A stretch of DNA of 7,876 bases from an uncultured Lachnospiraceae bacterium. GTDB taxonomy: Bacteria; Bacillota; Clostridia; Lachnospirales; Lachnospiraceae. Both the position numbers and the translations under genes were made by a program. Position 1 is the stretch's first letter. Every line of letters begins with the position of its first letter. The stretch is from assembly GCA_900555195.1 (NCBI GenBank), contig USKC01000139.1, forward strand, positions 1 through 7,876. The letters run 5' to 3'. Shown here one piece after another: positions 6,301 to 7,876 of the stretch. A model generated the notes under the pieces. That model did no database searches. It saw nothing but the letters and a program-made list of their open reading frames with translations, and had not been told where the DNA came from.

Positions 6301-7548
6301 CTATCTGCCGCAGCAATATTTATATTTTTTCCCGCTCCCGCAGGGACAGGGATCATTCCTGCCCGGCTTCTTCATCTTCGTCACCGTTCCCGGCTTCTCC
6401 AGAAGCATCTTATCCAAGATTGTCTCCGACGGAAGCGCTTCCTTTGCCAGCCCCAGTTCCTTCGCGCTATAACCCGCGTATTTCCAACGCCTGAGCCCAT
6501 ACAGCCAATTCGCCAGCTGGCCGGCAAAGGCTTCCCCTCTTTTTCGTGTGGGAAAATACAGCCCGACAGAGAACAAATAGCCAAGCAGGTCTTCTATCCC
6601 CACTTCCTTCTCAACCGCCAGAAAATCCAAATTCATCATCCACTCATCCGCCATATCCGCATCCCCTATAATCCGGGACAACTCGCGGTTCAGCAGCTGA
6701 TATTCCCTGTTTTCCTCATTCTCTTCGTCTTTCGCATATCGTTCCAGTTCTTCTAAATCCGGAATCCAGCGCTTCCTCCCCCGAACCTCATGCAGAAATT
6801 CTTGATATTCCTCCCTGGATTCAAAGCTGTCGTTAACCAGATATTCGCCATCCAGCCAGAAGTTTTTTTCCCAGCTCTCCTCTTCCAGCACGGACGACAG
6901 GACCGCTTCCAACTGTTCCTGGTTCCCCTGGCCAAATAGCTTCTCATCGCCTTCTTCATCTATATGCTGCAGCATCCGGATGAGGAATGTCTTTTCCACA
7001 ACCCCGTACAGATTCGCCGCTGCCCTGGAAATAATTTTAAACAGATGCAGCAGGGCCCATTTCTCCCCATTTTCCTCAGTGATGCCGTTCACAAGGCTAT
7101 CATGTATTTGGAGCGACATGCTGAAAACGCATGCATCCTGGGATTCCATGAAAATTTGTACCCATCCTTTGCGCACAAACTCCGCTGCCTGTATCTGTTC
7201 ATACAGATCCAGCTCTCCACTCGTCCATATCTTGGCCAGAACCTTCAGTTCCTCCGGTTCCAGATTCAGGATAGAATTCTCAAAGGAATCCAGGATCACC
7301 CGGAAGGTTTTCTTTTCCTTTTCTTCCCGTCCCAGTTTGAGCGCCTCTTCCTCTTCCCATTCCGCCAAAACCATGTCCAGCCAGGCGTCTGCCGCCATAT
7401 GCAACGCCTCTTCCAGGTCTTCCGTCGCCTTTCCATGAATGAAAAGAGCCTCCGTCATGCCGCCGTCCAACATCTGCGTCATCAGTTCCTCCGAAAACAG
7501 TTCCTTTATTTCCTGTTTTAGGCGTTCCAACGCTTTCTCCTTCTTCAT
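6301..7548 (-). CDS. Acidic protein with C-terminal SEC-C zinc-binding motif
   Basis: This is a soluble, Glu-rich, mostly helical 415-residue protein without a signal peptide or membrane helix, so it is probably cytoplasmic. Its last 20 residues are a textbook SEC-C motif: GRNDPCPCGSGKKYKYCCGR, with C401, C403, C412 and C413 as zinc ligands. In SecA this motif binds zinc and mediates contact with SecB and ribosomes; it also ends many unrelated proteins, so it does not give a function. The preceding 390 residues match no family that I recognise. ATG 7548 is supported by GAGG seven bp upstream; frames opening at 7591 and 7660 run out of phase over the gene and look like shadows. It is the first gene downstream of two promoters and is separated from the membrane cluster by 142 bp without a clear terminator, so cotranscription is possible but not certain. 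Confidence 0.88.
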   Translation of the reverse strand: MKKEKALERLKQEIKELFSEELMTQMLDGGMTEALFIHGKATEDLEEALHMAADAWLDMVLAEWEEEEALKLGREEKEKKTFRVILDSFENSILNLEPEELKVLAKIWTSGELDLYEQIQAAEFVRKGWVQIFMESQDACVFSMSLQIHDSLVNGITEENGEKWALLHLFKIISRAAANLYGVVEKTFLIRMLQHIDEEGDEKLFGQGNQEQLEAVLSSVLEEESWEKNFWLDGEYLVNDSFESREEYQEFLHEVRGRKRWIPDLEELERYAKDEENEENREYQLLNRELSRIIGDADMADEWMMNLDFLAVEKEVGIEDLLGYLFSVGLYFPTRKRGEAFAGQLANWLYGLRRWKYAGYSAKELGLAKEALPSETILDKMLLEKPGTVTKMKKPGRNDPCPCGSGKKYKYCCGR

Positions 7549-7664
7549 TCTTTTTCCTCATCTCCCGTTTTATCTCATCTTCCGATTCCATACGGCCTCC
7601 CGGCCGCCATCCCCGAAGCGCTTGCATAACCGCGGACATTTTCTGCGCGTTTTGAACCATATGT

Positions 7665-7694
7665 AGTGTAGCACATTCAGGTGCCGCTTGTTAA
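7665..7694 (-). promoter_or_regulatory. Second sigma-A-like promoter (P2)
   Basis: On the minus strand TTAACA (7689-7694) is followed, after 18 bp, by TACACT (7665-7670), preceded by TGC that forms an extended -10. The predicted start near 7658 would give a leader of about 110 nt to the SEC-C gene. The start would fall at or beyond ATG 7660, which argues against that ATG as a real start. The -35 matches the consensus at 5 of 6 positions, and the -10 at 4 of 6. Confidence 0.55.
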
Positions 7695-7712
7695 TTCCCT
7701 TCCGGAAAAAAT

Positions 7713-7740
7713 TCGTAGTGGTTCAGACTTGTCTGAACTA
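7713..7740 (-). repeat. 28-bp dyad repeat, copy 2, between promoters P1 and P2
   Basis: Bases 7721-7738 carry the same perfect 8-bp arms (GTTCAGAC and GTCTGAAC) as at 820-837, with centre TT instead of CT. Differences from copy 1 are only at 7719, 7720 and 7729. It lies about 50-75 bp downstream of the P1 start and about 20 bp upstream of the P2 -35 box, so a protein bound here could block the first or act on the second. On the minus strand a T6 run follows the stem after 9 nt, which is too far for a standard terminator. Confidence 0.75.
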
Positions 7741-7796
7741 TTACAAAAGTTCTGCCGTATGGCGTATTTCCAGTCATCCGGTTGGCACCAATGCAA

Positions 7797-7825
7797 AATA
7801 TATGTTATTATACCTTCTTTGTCAA
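7797..7825 (-). promoter_or_regulatory. Near-consensus sigma-A promoter (P1)
   Basis: On the minus strand TTGACA (7820-7825, a perfect -35 box) is separated by exactly 17 bp from TATATT (7797-7802, a 5 of 6 match to TATAAT). The perfect hexamer TATAAT also occurs inside the spacer but at only 7 bp from TTGACA, so it is not the likely partner. Transcription would start near 7790 and run toward the SEC-C gene and probably the whole cluster. Confidence 0.7.
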
Positions 7826-7876
7826 CGTCTCATCCACGCTCTCTTAGCCGCCTTTTTTCCCTTTTCAATCACAAAC

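Larger units (their letters stand above)
7549..7876 (-). other. Gene-free upstream region with two promoters and a dyad repeat
   Basis: No convincing protein gene is seen in these 328 bp. In transcription order it holds a near-consensus promoter (7797-7825), the dyad repeat (7713-7740) and a second promoter (7665-7694) ending about 110 bp before the SEC-C gene. A transcript from the first promoter would carry a leader of roughly 240 nt containing the hairpin. A 28-codon frame (ATG 7777, stop TAA 7691) runs through the repeat but has no ribosome site, so it is not called as a gene. The 50 bp upstream of the first promoter (7826-7876) hold nothing I recognise. Confidence 0.6.

Noticed and set aside
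7280..7660. 126-codon minus-strand frame overlapping the 5' end of the SEC-C gene, with internal ATG at 7591 preceded by GGGAGG
   Set aside because: Most of it runs out of phase over the SEC-C coding region and becomes Gly/Arg-rich low complexity. The ATG at 7660 sits at the predicted P2 start. The GGGAGG before ATG 7591 is probably chance, though a short leader peptide cannot be excluded.
7691..7777. 28-residue frame downstream of P1 running through the dyad
   Set aside because: No ribosome site, start only about 13 nt from the predicted transcript start, and the codons are dictated by the repeat sequence.
1..7876. CRISPR array, tRNA, rRNA, insertion sequence or phage attachment site
   Set aside because: No regularly spaced repeats, no tRNA-like cloverleaf or rRNA sequence, and no transposase or integrase frame were seen on either strand.

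Overview
The window looks like a chromosomal segment from a Gram-positive, moderately GC-rich Firmicute, most likely a Lachnospiraceae-type gut Clostridium. The grounds are strong GGAGG-type ribosome sites, sigma-A-like promoters (one with an extended -10), a DltD-like acylation protein beside an MBOAT acyltransferase, and a DUF6077-like membrane protein, a family I associate with Lachnospiraceae. The assignment rests on gene content and style, not on a marker gene. Every convincing gene lies on the minus strand, so the transcription order runs from high to low coordinates.

Layout in transcription order: (1) 7549-7876 is a gene-free leader with a strong promoter at 7797-7825, a perfect dyad inside a 28-bp repeat at 7713-7740, and a second promoter candidate at 7665-7694. 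(2) 6301-7548 encodes a 415-residue acidic protein of unknown function with a zinc-binding SEC-C motif at its C-terminus. (3) 6159-6300 is a structured 142-bp gap. (4) 4731-6158 is a polytopic membrane protein that looks like a GT-C glycosyltransferase. (5) 3181-4716 is an MBOAT (AlgI/DltB-like) O-acyltransferase. (6) 2108-3169 is a membrane-anchored SGNH/DltD-like acyl-transfer partner. (7) 866-2047 is a DUF6077-like membrane protein. (8) 812-839 is a second, same-orientation copy of the 28-bp dyad repeat. (9) 1-795 is the N-terminal two thirds or so of a membrane histidine kinase, cut by the window edge.

The four central membrane genes are separated by 14, 11 and 60 bp and read as one operon. 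MBOAT plus an SGNH partner is the standard pair that moves an acyl group across the membrane onto an extracellular polymer. With two GT-C-like or DUF6077-like membrane proteins alongside, the best inference is a locus that decorates a surface glycopolymer with sugar and acyl groups. The polymer, the sugar and the acyl group cannot be read from the sequence.

Two features deserve a second look. The histidine kinase appears to be a mosaic, with a four-helix membrane domain of a type I associate with surface-polysaccharide loci joined in frame to an ordinary HAMP-HisKA kinase. The cassette is also bracketed by two copies of a 28-bp dyad repeat (25 of 28 bases identical), which could be a shared operator or a dispersed repeat.
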